DNA of 26,455 nucleotides from an uncultured Burkholderiales bacterium (GTDB lineage: Bacteria; Pseudomonadota; Gammaproteobacteria; Burkholderiales; Burkholderiaceae_C). The notes under the pieces were generated by a model. That model was given only the letters and a program-made list of their open reading frames with translations, was not told the origin of the DNA and did no database searches. Shown here piece by piece: positions 1-6,731 of this stretch. Positions within the stretch are counted from its first letter, which is position 1, and every line of letters starts with the position of its first letter. The position numbers and the translations under genes are program-made. The stretch lies in the NCBI GenBank assembly GCA_903871865.1, contig CAIQIL010000142.1, positions 1-26,455 of the forward strand, given 5' to 3'.

Positions 1-39
1 CTGCAGACGCGGGTGGCGGCTGCCTTGGCTTGAGCCTGT

Positions 40-459
40 TCAGCCCAGCGCGGCCGTGATCTTCTCGGCCAGGCCCAGCAGGTGCGCCTTGTCGGCCATG
101 ACGGCGGCGTGTGGCTTGCGCAGGTCGGCAATCGAGCCAGGGATGACGTGGATGTGGAAGTGCGGCACGGTCTGACCGGCCTCGGCGCCGTTGAGCTGCA
201 TCAGCACGACGCCTTCGGCGCCCAGGCCCTGCTTTTGCGCCTTGCCGATGCGGCGGACCGTGGCCATGCAGGCGGCGGCGGCTTCGTCGGACAGCTCGAA
301 CAGCGTCGTGGCCGCCTCCTTCGGGATCACCAGGGCGTGGCCCTCGGTCTGCGGCATGATGTCCATGAAGGCCAGGGTGTGGGCGTCTTCGTGCAGCTTG
401 ATGCAGGGGATCTCGCCGCGCAGGATCTTGGCGAAGATGTTGTTCGTGTCGTAGGCCAT
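40..459 (-). CDS. HIT family (histidine triad) nucleotide hydrolase
   Basis: This 139-residue protein belongs to the HIT superfamily of small cytoplasmic hydrolases or transferases acting on nucleoside phosphoramidates or dinucleoside polyphosphates. The triad is visible near the C-terminus as QTVPHFHIHVIP (His100, His102, His104, with the central His as the expected nucleophile). The N-terminus (IFAKILRGEIP) and the IPK segment near residue 46 are typical of the bacterial HinT/YcfF-like branch, and the length is normal. The start at 459 is supported by an AAGGAC ribosome binding site about 6 bases upstream. It lies 52 bp downstream of the 2Fe-2S reductase on the same strand, so the two are probably co-transcribed. 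The exact substrate cannot be read from sequence. Confidence 0.93.
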   Translation of the reverse strand: MAYDTNNIFAKILRGEIPCIKLHEDAHTLAFMDIMPQTEGHALVIPKEAATTLFELSDEAAAACMATVRRIGKAQKQGLGAEGVVLMQLNGAEAGQTVPHFHIHVIPGSIADLRKPHAAVMADKAHLLGLAEKITAALG

Positions 460-477
460 GGGGTGTCCTTGGGGAGT

Positions 478-501
478 GCGGTGTGTGCGGCGGTGTGTGC
501 G
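478..501. repeat. 12-bp perfect tandem duplication
   Basis: The unit GCGGTGTGTGCG occurs twice head to tail in the short gap between the HIT gene and the reductase gene. It is non-coding on the minus strand and probably a slippage product. No regulatory role is evident. Confidence 0.7.
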
Positions 502-511
502 GCTGAGGTGT

Positions 512-1555
512 TCAGCCGCCGTGCTTGTCGGCTTCGCTGGTGAAGGCGTCGGCGTGGAAGAACTCGTCGGGCAGGCCGGCCTGCGCGGTGAAGTCCTGGC
601 GGGCGGCCTGCACCATCACGGGTGCGCCACAAGCATAGACCTCGTGCTGTGACAGGTCGGGCAGGTCGGCCAGCACGGCCTGGTGGACGAAGCCGGTGCG
701 GCCCGCCCAGTCATCCTGGGCTTGGGGCTCGGAGAGCACGGGCACGTAAGTGAGCCAGTCGCACTCGGCGGCCTGTTGCGCGGCCCAGTCGTGCAGGTAG
801 AGGTCGGCGCGGCTGCGGCAGCCCCAGTACAGCACGGTGGGGCGGGCGATGCCCTTGAAGCGCATGTGCTCGACGATGGCCTTGATGGGTGCGAAACCCG
901 TGCCCGAGGCCAGCAGCACGATGGGGCGCTCCGATGCTTCGCGCAGGAAGAAGCTGCCGTGCGGGCCCTCGACGCGCAGGATGTCCTTGGCCTTCATGTC
1001 GCCAAAGACGTGGTCGGTGAACAGGCCGCCGGGCAGGTGGCGGATGTGCAGCTCCATGCCGTTGACGCCGGCTTCCTTGACCAGGTGCGGCGCATTGGCC
1101 ATGGAGTAGCTGCGGCGCACGCCGTCTTTCAGGATGAACTCGATGTACTGGCCGGCGCGGAAGCCGAACTGGTGGGTGGCCGGCATCTGCAGGCGCAGCA
1201 CCATGACGTCGGGCGCGACGCGGGTCAGGCTGGTCACGCGGGTGGGCATCTTCACCACGGGGTGGTCGCCCAGGCCGACCACCTGGCGGGCCTCGATGAC
1301 GAGGTCGGTCTGCGGCGTGGCGCAGCAACTCAGCATCCAGCCGGCTTCTTCTTCGGCGGCGCTCAGGGCCTTGGCCTGGTGGGCACCGTGGATGACACGG
1401 CCCTCAAGCAGCTTGCACTTGCACGAGCCGCAGGCGCCGTCCTTGCAGCCATAGGGCAGGCCGATGCTGGCCGAGAGCGCGGCGCTCAGCACGGTTTCGT
1501 CGCGCTGCATGTCGAAGGTGCGGCCGCTGGGCTGGAGGGTGACCTGGAAACTCAT
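512..1555 (-). CDS. 2Fe-2S/FAD oxidoreductase, CDP-6-deoxy-delta-3,4-glucoseen reductase-like
   Basis: This 347-residue cytoplasmic electron-transfer protein has an N-terminal plant-type ferredoxin domain followed by a ferredoxin-NADP reductase module. The 2Fe-2S ligands are Cys37, Cys42, Cys45 (YGCKDGACGSCKC) and Cys77. The FAD site is seen as RSYSMANAP and the NAD(P) site as ASGTGFAPIKA, with a C-terminal YACGAPVMV segment. Burkholderiales genomes usually carry this protein under the glucoseen-reductase name, although no CDP-sugar pathway genes are near it here. It may therefore be a general NAD(P)H-dependent reductase for an unknown partner. The frame stays open upstream to 1618, but the methionine at 1555 begins the ferredoxin fold and is chosen as the start. 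Its ribosome binding site is weak. It probably forms an operon with the HIT gene. Confidence 0.88.
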   Translation of the reverse strand: MSFQVTLQPSGRTFDMQRDETVLSAALSASIGLPYGCKDGACGSCKCKLLEGRVIHGAHQAKALSAAEEEAGWMLSCCATPQTDLVIEARQVVGLGDHPVVKMPTRVTSLTRVAPDVMVLRLQMPATHQFGFRAGQYIEFILKDGVRRSYSMANAPHLVKEAGVNGMELHIRHLPGGLFTDHVFGDMKAKDILRVEGPHGSFFLREASERPIVLLASGTGFAPIKAIVEHMRFKGIARPTVLYWGCRSRADLYLHDWAAQQAAECDWLTYVPVLSEPQAQDDWAGRTGFVHQAVLADLPDLSQHEVYACGAPVMVQAARQDFTAQAGLPDEFFHADAFTSEADKHGG

Positions 1556-1669
1556 GGAGGACCTTGGAGGGGAAAGCGCCCGCAAACGCAGACAATCGAG
1601 GGCCGGATTTTCGCTCATCCCAGCTTTCTTGGGCCTTTCCTCGGGGCCTCACCTGGCCGGACCTCTGCC

Positions 1670-2629
1670 ATGCACCAGCCGCCACCCCACCGCCACAGCC
1701 GCTTCCGCCGCAGCCGCATCCTCATCGTCGGGTGTGGCGACGTGGGCCTGCGCGCCGCACAGCGCTTGCTGCCGCGCTGCCGTGTGCTGGCGCTGACGTC
1801 TTCGCCCGAGCGCGTGGCCACCTTGCGCGCCGCAGGCATCACGCCCTTGCGCGGCAACCTCGACGACGCCCGCAGCCTGGCCCGCCTGGCCGCGCTGGCC
1901 CCGCGCGTGCTGCACCTGGCGCCGCCCCCGGGGCAGGGCGCGGCCGACCCGCGCACGGCGCGTTTGCTGCAGGCGCTGGCACGGCGTGGCATGGGCGGGG
2001 CCGGCAGCCTGCGCACCCTGGTGTACGGCAGCACCAGCGGCGTCTATGGCGATGCGCAAGGCGCCTGGGTGGACGAAACCCGTGCCGTGGCCCCGGCCAC
2101 CGACCGCGGCCGCCGCCGTGTCGATGCCGAGCGCCGCGTGCGCGCCTTCGGCCAGCGCCTGGCCCTGCGCCATGGCGGGGCGGCCACCGTGCTGCGCATC
2201 CCCGGCATCTACGCCCTGGACCGCGAAGGCGGTGACCCGCGCGAGCGCGTGCGCAAGGGCTCGCCCGTGCTGAACGCGGCCGACGACGTCTTCACCAACC
2301 ACATCCACGCCGACGACCTGGCCCGCGCCTGCGTGCTGGCGCTGTGGCGCGCGTGCCCGGGCCGTGCCTTGAACGTGTGCGACGACACCGAGCTGCGCAT
2401 GGGCGAGCACTTTGACCTCGTGGCCGACCGCTTCGGCCTGCCGCGGCCGCCGCGCCTGTCGCGCGCCGAGGCCGCCCAGGTGCTCAGCCCCATGCAGATG
2501 TCCTTCATGGGTGAGTCGCGCAGGCTGCACAACCGGCGCATGAAAGACGAGCTGGGGCTGGTGCTGCGCTACCCGACGGTGGCCGAGGGGCTGGCTCAGC
2601 TCTTGGGCGCGGGCGTCTTGGCCTTGTAG
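1670..2629 (+). CDS. NAD(P)-dependent epimerase/dehydratase-like protein (YeeZ-like extended SDR)
   Basis: This 319-residue Rossmann protein starts at ATG 1670, directly before the dinucleotide-binding motif RILIVGCGDVGLRAAQRLL. The segment YGSTSGVYGD resembles the extended-SDR core, but the usual Tyr-x-x-x-Lys pair is not evident, as in YeeZ-type proteins. Downstream segments FTNHIHADDLARA and LNVCDD are typical of NAD-dependent epimerases. The substrate is unknown. The frame stays open to 683, but that upstream part is antisense to the reductase and is not coding. The gene is transcribed divergently from the reductase. Its last 34 bases overlap the 3' end of nth on the opposite strand. Confidence 0.85.
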   Translation: MHQPPPHRHSRFRRSRILIVGCGDVGLRAAQRLLPRCRVLALTSSPERVATLRAAGITPLRGNLDDARSLARLAALAPRVLHLAPPPGQGAADPRTARLLQALARRGMGGAGSLRTLVYGSTSGVYGDAQGAWVDETRAVAPATDRGRRRVDAERRVRAFGQRLALRHGGAATVLRIPGIYALDREGGDPRERVRKGSPVLNAADDVFTNHIHADDLARACVLALWRACPGRALNVCDDTELRMGEHFDLVADRFGLPRPPRLSRAEAAQVLSPMQMSFMGESRRLHNRRMKDELGLVLRYPTVAEGLAQLLGAGVLAL

Positions 2630-3294
2630 CGGCACGCCGCGCTGACGCTGCACTCCCAGCAGCGCGGCTTGCGCGCCTGGCACACGTAGCGCCCGTGCAG
2701 GATCAGCCAGTGGTGGGCGTGCAGCATGAACTCGGGCGGGATGCGCTTGAGCAGCTTCAGCTCGACGGCCAGCGGCGTTTTGCCCGCGGCCAGGCCGGTG
2801 CGGTTGCCCAGGCGGAAGATGTGGGTGTCCACCGCCATGGTGGGTTCGCCAAAGGCCACGTTGAGCACCACATTGGCCGTCTTGCGGCCCACGCCGGGCA
2901 GGGCTTCCAGCGCCTCGCGCGAGCGGGGCACCTCGCCACCGTGCTGCTCGACGAGGATGCGGCAGGTCTCCATCAGGTGGCGCGCCTTGCTCTTGTACAG
3001 GCCGATGGTCTTGATGTGTTCGATCAGCCCGTCTTCGCCCAGGTCGAGGATGGCCTGCGGCGTGTTGGCCACGGGGTAGAGCTTGGCCGTGGCCTTGTTG
3101 ACGCCCACGTCGGTGGCCTGCGCCGACAGCAGCACGGCAGTCAGCAGCTCGAAGGGCGTGCTGTAAGCCAGCTCGGTTTCGGGGTGCGGGTTGGCGGCTT
3201 GCAGGGTGGCGAAGAAGGCGTGGATCTGCTCGCGCGTCATCGCGGGGCTGGGCTTTTCTTCGGCTTGTTTGGCGGCGGTCATGGCCGACACCAT
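2596..3294 (-). CDS. nth: endonuclease III, DNA glycosylase/AP lyase
   Basis: Endonuclease III removes oxidised pyrimidines and cleaves abasic sites in base excision repair. All signature elements are present. The helix-hairpin-helix is LPGVGRKTANVV with catalytic Lys138, Asp156 lies in VDTHIFR, and the 4Fe-4S ligands are Cys205, Cys212, Cys215 and Cys221 (C-x6-C-x2-C-x5-C). The segments LLSAQATDVGVNKAT and LHAHHWLILHGRYVC match the E. coli enzyme closely. The annotated start gives 232 residues against about 211 in E. coli. Methionines at 3282 and 3240 (MTREQIHAFF) are alternatives, and 3240 fits the family length best. None has a clear ribosome binding site. The 3' end overlaps the convergent SDR gene. 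Confidence 0.97.
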   Translation of the reverse strand: MVSAMTAAKQAEEKPSPAMTREQIHAFFATLQAANPHPETELAYSTPFELLTAVLLSAQATDVGVNKATAKLYPVANTPQAILDLGEDGLIEHIKTIGLYKSKARHLMETCRILVEQHGGEVPRSREALEALPGVGRKTANVVLNVAFGEPTMAVDTHIFRLGNRTGLAAGKTPLAVELKLLKRIPPEFMLHAHHWLILHGRYVCQARKPRCWECSVSAACRYKAKTPAPKS

Positions 3295-3310
3295 AGCGCA
3301 AGCCCGTGGC

Positions 3311-3835
3311 TCAGATCAGCACCACCGCATCGGGCAGTTCGTTGGGCCGCGGCACGCCTTGCGGGGCCGGGTGGTGCTGGCGCAGCAGATCGCTGACCTG
3401 CGCGATGGCGGCCAGCAAGCCTGGCTCGGGCTGGCCTTGCCGCAGGGCGGCGCCCAGGCGGTCGGCCAGGGCCTGCCAGGTCTCGGGCGGCACGTGGGCC
3501 GACACGCCGCGGTCGGCCACCACCTCGATGCGCTGGTCGGCCAGCAGCAGGTAGATCAGCACGCCGTTGTTGTGCGCCGTGTCCCACACGCGCAGGGCGC
3601 TGAACAGGTCGAGGGCGCGCTGGCGGGCGTTCAAGCCCTGGCGCAGCGCCCCCCAGGGCAGGCCGGCTTCCACGCACAGGCGCAGCTCGCCCAGGTGGCG
3701 CGCCTCGCTGGCCTGCACCGCGGTTTCCAGCCGGGCCAGGGCCTCGGCGGGCAGCAGGCGGCGTGCGTCGGCGGCGTCCAGCCAGAGGTGGCGCAGCGCG
3801 CGCGGCAGGTGTTGGGTCAGGGGCAGTGTCGTCAT
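3311..3835 (-). CDS. TPM domain protein, short cytosolic type
   Basis: This 174-residue protein carries a TPM domain (the fold first called TPM_phosphatase), seen as VWDTAHNNGVLIYLLLADQRIEVVADRGV near the middle. It has no signal peptide or membrane segment, so it is probably cytoplasmic. It is the third member of a lemA-TPM-TPM series on the minus strand and begins 35 bp after the stop of the glycine-rich TPM protein. This order (LemA, secreted TPM, cytosolic TPM) is a recurrent arrangement in proteobacteria. The biochemical role is not established. The start at 3835 has an AAGGAC ribosome binding site, so the upstream extension to 3874 is rejected. Only 16 bp separates its stop from the first possible nth start. 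Confidence 0.85.
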   Translation of the reverse strand: MTTLPLTQHLPRALRHLWLDAADARRLLPAEALARLETAVQASEARHLGELRLCVEAGLPWGALRQGLNARQRALDLFSALRVWDTAHNNGVLIYLLLADQRIEVVADRGVSAHVPPETWQALADRLGAALRQGQPEPGLLAAIAQVSDLLRQHHPAPQGVPRPNELPDAVVLI

Positions 3836-3870
3836 CGTGGGGTGTCCTTGTTCAGCGCTTGGGGTTGGCC

Positions 3871-4818
3871 TCACCAGCGACCGGAAGCGCCACCGCCGCC
3901 GAAGTCGCCGCCCCCGCCGGACGACCAGCCCCCACCACCGCCGCCCCCACCACCCCAGCCACCGCCTGAGCCGCCGAAGCCCCCGGGTGGGCCGAAGCCG
4001 CCCGGGCCGCCACGGCCACCCTTGCCCATGGCCAGCGCCAGCACCACGGCCATCGCGCCACCGAAGGCGCCCAGCAGCAGGCTGGTCGTCAGCACCCAGA
4101 CGATGCCTCCGCCGAGGGCGCCCGTGAGCAACGCGCCGAGCTTGCGCCCGAACACCGCGCCCAGCACGCCCGAGACGATGGGGATGCCGATGAGGCCGAA
4201 GACGATGAGCTGGTTCAGGTCGAAGCCCTGGCCACGCGGGGCGGAGGCCTCCGGTGCCGGCAGCTTCTCGCCGGTGACCAGCGCCATCAGCCGGTCCACG
4301 CCCGCGTTCAGGCCACCGGCAACGTCGCCGCGGCGGAAGGCCGGCGTGATGGCCTGCTCGATGACGCGGCTGGCGGCCAAGTCGGGGATGGCGCCTTCCA
4401 GCGCCTTGGCCACCTCGATGCGCACGCGGCGGTCCTGCAAGGCCACCACGATGAGCAGGCCGTCACCGACCTGCTTGCGCCCGATCTTCCAGGTGTCGCC
4501 CACCCGCTGGGCGTAGGCGGCGATGTCTTCGGGCTGGGTGGTGGGCACCAGCAGCACGACCAGTTGCGTGCCGCGCTGGGCCTCGAACTGGCCGAGCTTG
4601 GCGTCCAGCGCCTGGGCCTGGTCTGCGCTGAGCCCCTGTGCCTGGTCGATGACATGGCCTGTGAGCGCCGGCACGGGCTGCACACCGCCATCGGCGGCGG
4701 CCTGCGCCCACGCGGGTGCCATGCCCCACATGCCCACACCGAGCATCACGGTGATGCACAGCGCGGCAAGCCAGGCCCAGGTCCTGGTCCGGAGCTGGTG
4801 CCAGCCCAGGCGCGGCAT
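3871..4818 (-). CDS. TPM domain protein with Gly-rich C-terminal tail (YgcG-like)
   Basis: The protein has 315 residues. A signal or membrane segment (WAWLAALCITVMLGVGMWG) ends near AWAQA. It is followed by a periplasmic TPM domain (VIDQAQGLSADQAQALDAKL, then QRVGDTWKIGRKQVGDGLLI). Two hydrophobic segments follow, then a tail of about 45 residues that is mostly glycine with Trp, Phe and Ser and ends GGGGASGRW. This is the classical partner of LemA. The start codon shares one base with the lemA stop (TGATG), indicating translational coupling. The much longer open frame upstream runs antisense-in-frame through lemA and is not coding. The role is probably envelope-associated, but the molecular activity is unproven. 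Confidence 0.9.
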   Translation of the reverse strand: MPRLGWHQLRTRTWAWLAALCITVMLGVGMWGMAPAWAQAAADGGVQPVPALTGHVIDQAQGLSADQAQALDAKLGQFEAQRGTQLVVLLVPTTQPEDIAAYAQRVGDTWKIGRKQVGDGLLIVVALQDRRVRIEVAKALEGAIPDLAASRVIEQAITPAFRRGDVAGGLNAGVDRLMALVTGEKLPAPEASAPRGQGFDLNQLIVFGLIGIPIVSGVLGAVFGRKLGALLTGALGGGIVWVLTTSLLLGAFGGAMAVVLALAMGKGGRGGPGGFGPPGGFGGSGGGWGGGGGGGGGWSSGGGGDFGGGGASGRW

Positions 4819-5438
4819 CACTTCTTGTCGAAGTTGACGGCGGGCGGCTGCGAGATCTGCGCCTCGTTTTGCACCGTGAAGCTGGGCTTGGCGCTGTAGC
4901 TCATGGCCATGGCCGTCAGGTTGGAGGGGAAGCTGCGCACCTTGACGTTGTACTCCTGCACCGACTGGATGTAGCGGTTGCGCGCCACGGTGATGCGGTT
5001 CTCGGTGCCTTCGAGCTGCACGCGCAGGTCCTGGAAGCCCTGGTTGGCCTTCAGGTTGGGGTAGTTCTCGGTCACCACGAGCAGGCGCGACAGCGCGCCC
5101 GACAGCTCGCCCTGGGCCTGCTGGAACTTGTTGAAGGCTTCGGGGTTGTTGACCAGCTCGGGCGTGGCCTGGATGCTGGTGGCCTTGGCGCGGGCCTCGA
5201 CGACCTTGGTCAGCGTGTCCTGCTCGAAGTTGGCCTCGCCCTTGACGGTGGCCACGATGTTGGGCACCAGGTCGGCGCGGCGCTGGTACTGGTTGAGCAC
5301 CTCGGCCCAGGAGGCCTTGGTCTGCTCGTCCAGGCGTTGGAAATCGTTGTAGCCGCAGCCACTGAGCGGCACGGTGAGCGCGGTGCCCAGGCCCACGGTG
5401 AGGGCGAGGGAAGCAAGGCGGCGGGAAAGACGGGGCAT
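4818..5438 (-). CDS. lemA: LemA family lipoprotein
   Basis: This 206-residue LemA-type protein has a lipoprotein signal ending in the lipobox LSGC followed by GYNDFQRLDEQ. The helical core segments are characteristic of the family: YQRRADLVPNIVATVKG, then LLVVTENYPNLKANQGFQDL and ENRITVARNRYIQSVQEYN. It is expected to be anchored in the envelope as an alpha-helical bundle. The start at 5438 is chosen because an AAAGG ribosome binding site precedes it and the lipoprotein signal begins there. An upstream in-frame methionine at 5513 would put 25 non-signal residues in front. It is the first gene of a lemA-TPM-TPM operon. Confidence 0.93.
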   Translation of the reverse strand: MPRLSRRLASLALTVGLGTALTVPLSGCGYNDFQRLDEQTKASWAEVLNQYQRRADLVPNIVATVKGEANFEQDTLTKVVEARAKATSIQATPELVNNPEAFNKFQQAQGELSGALSRLLVVTENYPNLKANQGFQDLRVQLEGTENRITVARNRYIQSVQEYNVKVRSFPSNLTAMAMSYSAKPSFTVQNEAQISQPPAVNFDKK

Positions 5439-5509
5439 CTCTGAACCTTTCTGCTGTGTGCAGCCAGTGTGCACGACGGACAGGATAGGTGAGGATGCGC
5501 CGCCGCAGT

Positions 5510-5731
5510 TCAAGCCGCTTGAGACAGGTCAAGCAAGCGGCACGACAGGATCTGGTGCGCCCGCGAGCGCGGGTAGCGCTCTCGCACGATGTGGATGGCG
5601 CCCATGGGCGTGTCGGCCATCACCTTGAGCACGCGTTTGACGGCTTGGCTGGACGGCGTGATCACGACCAGGGTCGAGACCTCGAACAAACGCAGGGCAG
5701 GCTCGATGGCCAGGTTCATCAGGGCACGCAT
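5510..5731 (-). CDS. small protein of unknown function (73 aa)
   Basis: I do not recognise this protein. It is a 73-residue product beginning MRALMNLAIEPALRLFEVST, with a central VVITPSSQAVKRVLKVMAD and ending in a basic helix-like stretch (IVRERYPRSRAHQILSCRLL). In favour of it being real: a GGAG ribosome binding site sits about 8 bases before ATG 5731, it lies on the same strand just upstream of lemA, and no gene opposes it. It has no signal peptide or clear membrane helix. It could be a leader member of the lemA operon or a chance frame in GC-rich DNA. Confidence 0.45.
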   Translation of the reverse strand: MRALMNLAIEPALRLFEVSTLVVITPSSQAVKRVLKVMADTPMGAIHIVRERYPRSRAHQILSCRLLDLSQAA

Positions 5732-5854
5732 GATGCTCTCCAGGATGCGGAACAGGCCGAATGCGCCTGCTCGCCAACTGAGGATGCATTTTGTGAGCCA
5801 GCCGTGACACCGAGGTGACCCCCGGTATGAGGGTTTCCCGGGTGGGGCTTTTGG

Positions 5855-5884
5855 CCGGGTGCGTGGTGTTTGTCACGCACCCGG
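5855..5884 (-). terminator. 11-bp perfect hairpin after the PEP-CTERM gene
   Basis: The arms CCGGGTGCGTG (5855-5865) and CACGCACCCGG (5874-5884) are perfectly complementary around an 8-base loop, 9 bases downstream of the stop of the minus-strand PEP-CTERM gene. There is no U-tract, so it may be a transcript-end stabiliser or a Rho-assisted terminator rather than a classical intrinsic one. Confidence 0.55.
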
Positions 5885-5892
5885 AGGGTGGC

Positions 5893-6696
5893 TCAACCCT
5901 GGCGGCGGCGCAGGGTGCTCAGGCCGATCACGCCGAGTGCGGCCAGCAGCAGGGCGACCGAGGCGGGCTCGGGCACGGCGGCGGTCTGCACGCTCACGTT
6001 CTGGATGGCCAGCAGGGTGGTGCCGTCGGCGTCCACCATGTCGTTCACGCCCCAGCCCAGGCGGGCGGTGCCACTGGTGGCTGCCGTGAAGGTGACGGTG
6101 CTGATGCCCGTTGCGCGCCAGCCGCCGGGGCTGGCGGTCGACAGCGTCAGCGTGCCGATGTTGCCCAGTTGTGTCGCGGTGACGGTGTTGCCCAGGCTGA
6201 AAGCCATCCAGGCGCTGTCGCTGGCCGAGTCGCCGTTGCCGGCATAGGCGTCGCGCGTCAGCACTTGCCAGGTGAAGCTGATGGTGTCGCCAGCGTTCAC
6301 GAAGAAGCTCTGTGCGGCCGAGGAGGCTTCGGTGGCGTCGTCGGCACCCAGGGACGAAGCGAAAGCATAGGTGGGCAGGCCCAGGTTGGCTTCGGCGCCA
6401 TTGGCCTGGGCGGCCAGCATGGCCGAGGTGCCCGAGACGTTGTAGGTGCCCGCGGCGACCGGGGCGGCGGGCGTGCCGTCGTCTTGCTGGGTCTTGCTGG
6501 CCGTGCCCAGCACCAGGGTGGCGGTGTTGCCGAAGCTGTAGCCCGTGACGGCGGTGGTCACGGCGACATCGCCGATGGTGCTCCAGTTGCTCAGGCCGGT
6601 GCTGAAGCTGCCGTTTTGCAGCGGTGCCGCGTGGGCGCTGGCCGCGACCAGGGTGGCCGAGGCCAGGGCGATGCGGGAAAGGGTGGTGAACTTCAT
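5893..6696 (-). CDS. PEP-CTERM sorting domain protein
   Basis: This 267-residue secreted protein starts at ATG 6696 with a Sec signal peptide (MKFTTLSRIALASATLVAA, cleavage near AHA). A Ser/Thr/Ala/Gly-rich beta-type body follows. It ends in a full PEP-CTERM signal: VPEPASVALLLAALGVIGL plus a basic RRRQG tail. Such proteins are processed by an exosortase (EpsH/XrtA type) encoded elsewhere and are released or anchored at the surface, often with exopolysaccharide or floc formation. The body (NGSFSTGLSNWSTIGD, then a jelly-roll-like pattern) resembles carbohydrate-binding-like PEP-CTERM proteins, but no catalytic motif is visible. It starts 35 bp after the stop of the nuclease gene and is probably co-transcribed with it. 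Confidence 0.92.
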   Translation of the reverse strand: MKFTTLSRIALASATLVAASAHAAPLQNGSFSTGLSNWSTIGDVAVTTAVTGYSFGNTATLVLGTASKTQQDDGTPAAPVAAGTYNVSGTSAMLAAQANGAEANLGLPTYAFASSLGADDATEASSAAQSFFVNAGDTISFTWQVLTRDAYAGNGDSASDSAWMAFSLGNTVTATQLGNIGTLTLSTASPGGWRATGISTVTFTAATSGTARLGWGVNDMVDADGTTLLAIQNVSVQTAAVPEPASVALLLAALGVIGLSTLRRRQG

Positions 6697-6731
6697 GGTG
6701 GTGTTCCGTTGCGTGTCGGTGTGCGGGTGGC

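Noticed and set aside
683..1669. Long N-terminal extension of the SDR-like frame
   Set aside because: It is antisense to the 2Fe-2S reductase. The Rossmann fold begins right after ATG 1670.
3880..4020. Gly/Pro-codon-rich low-complexity DNA as a repeat element
   Set aside because: It is the glycine-rich tail typical of YgcG-like TPM proteins and needs no other explanation.
4819..5532. N-terminal extension of the Gly-rich TPM frame
   Set aside because: It lies in another frame of lemA. The signal peptide and coupled TGATG start fix the true start at 4818.
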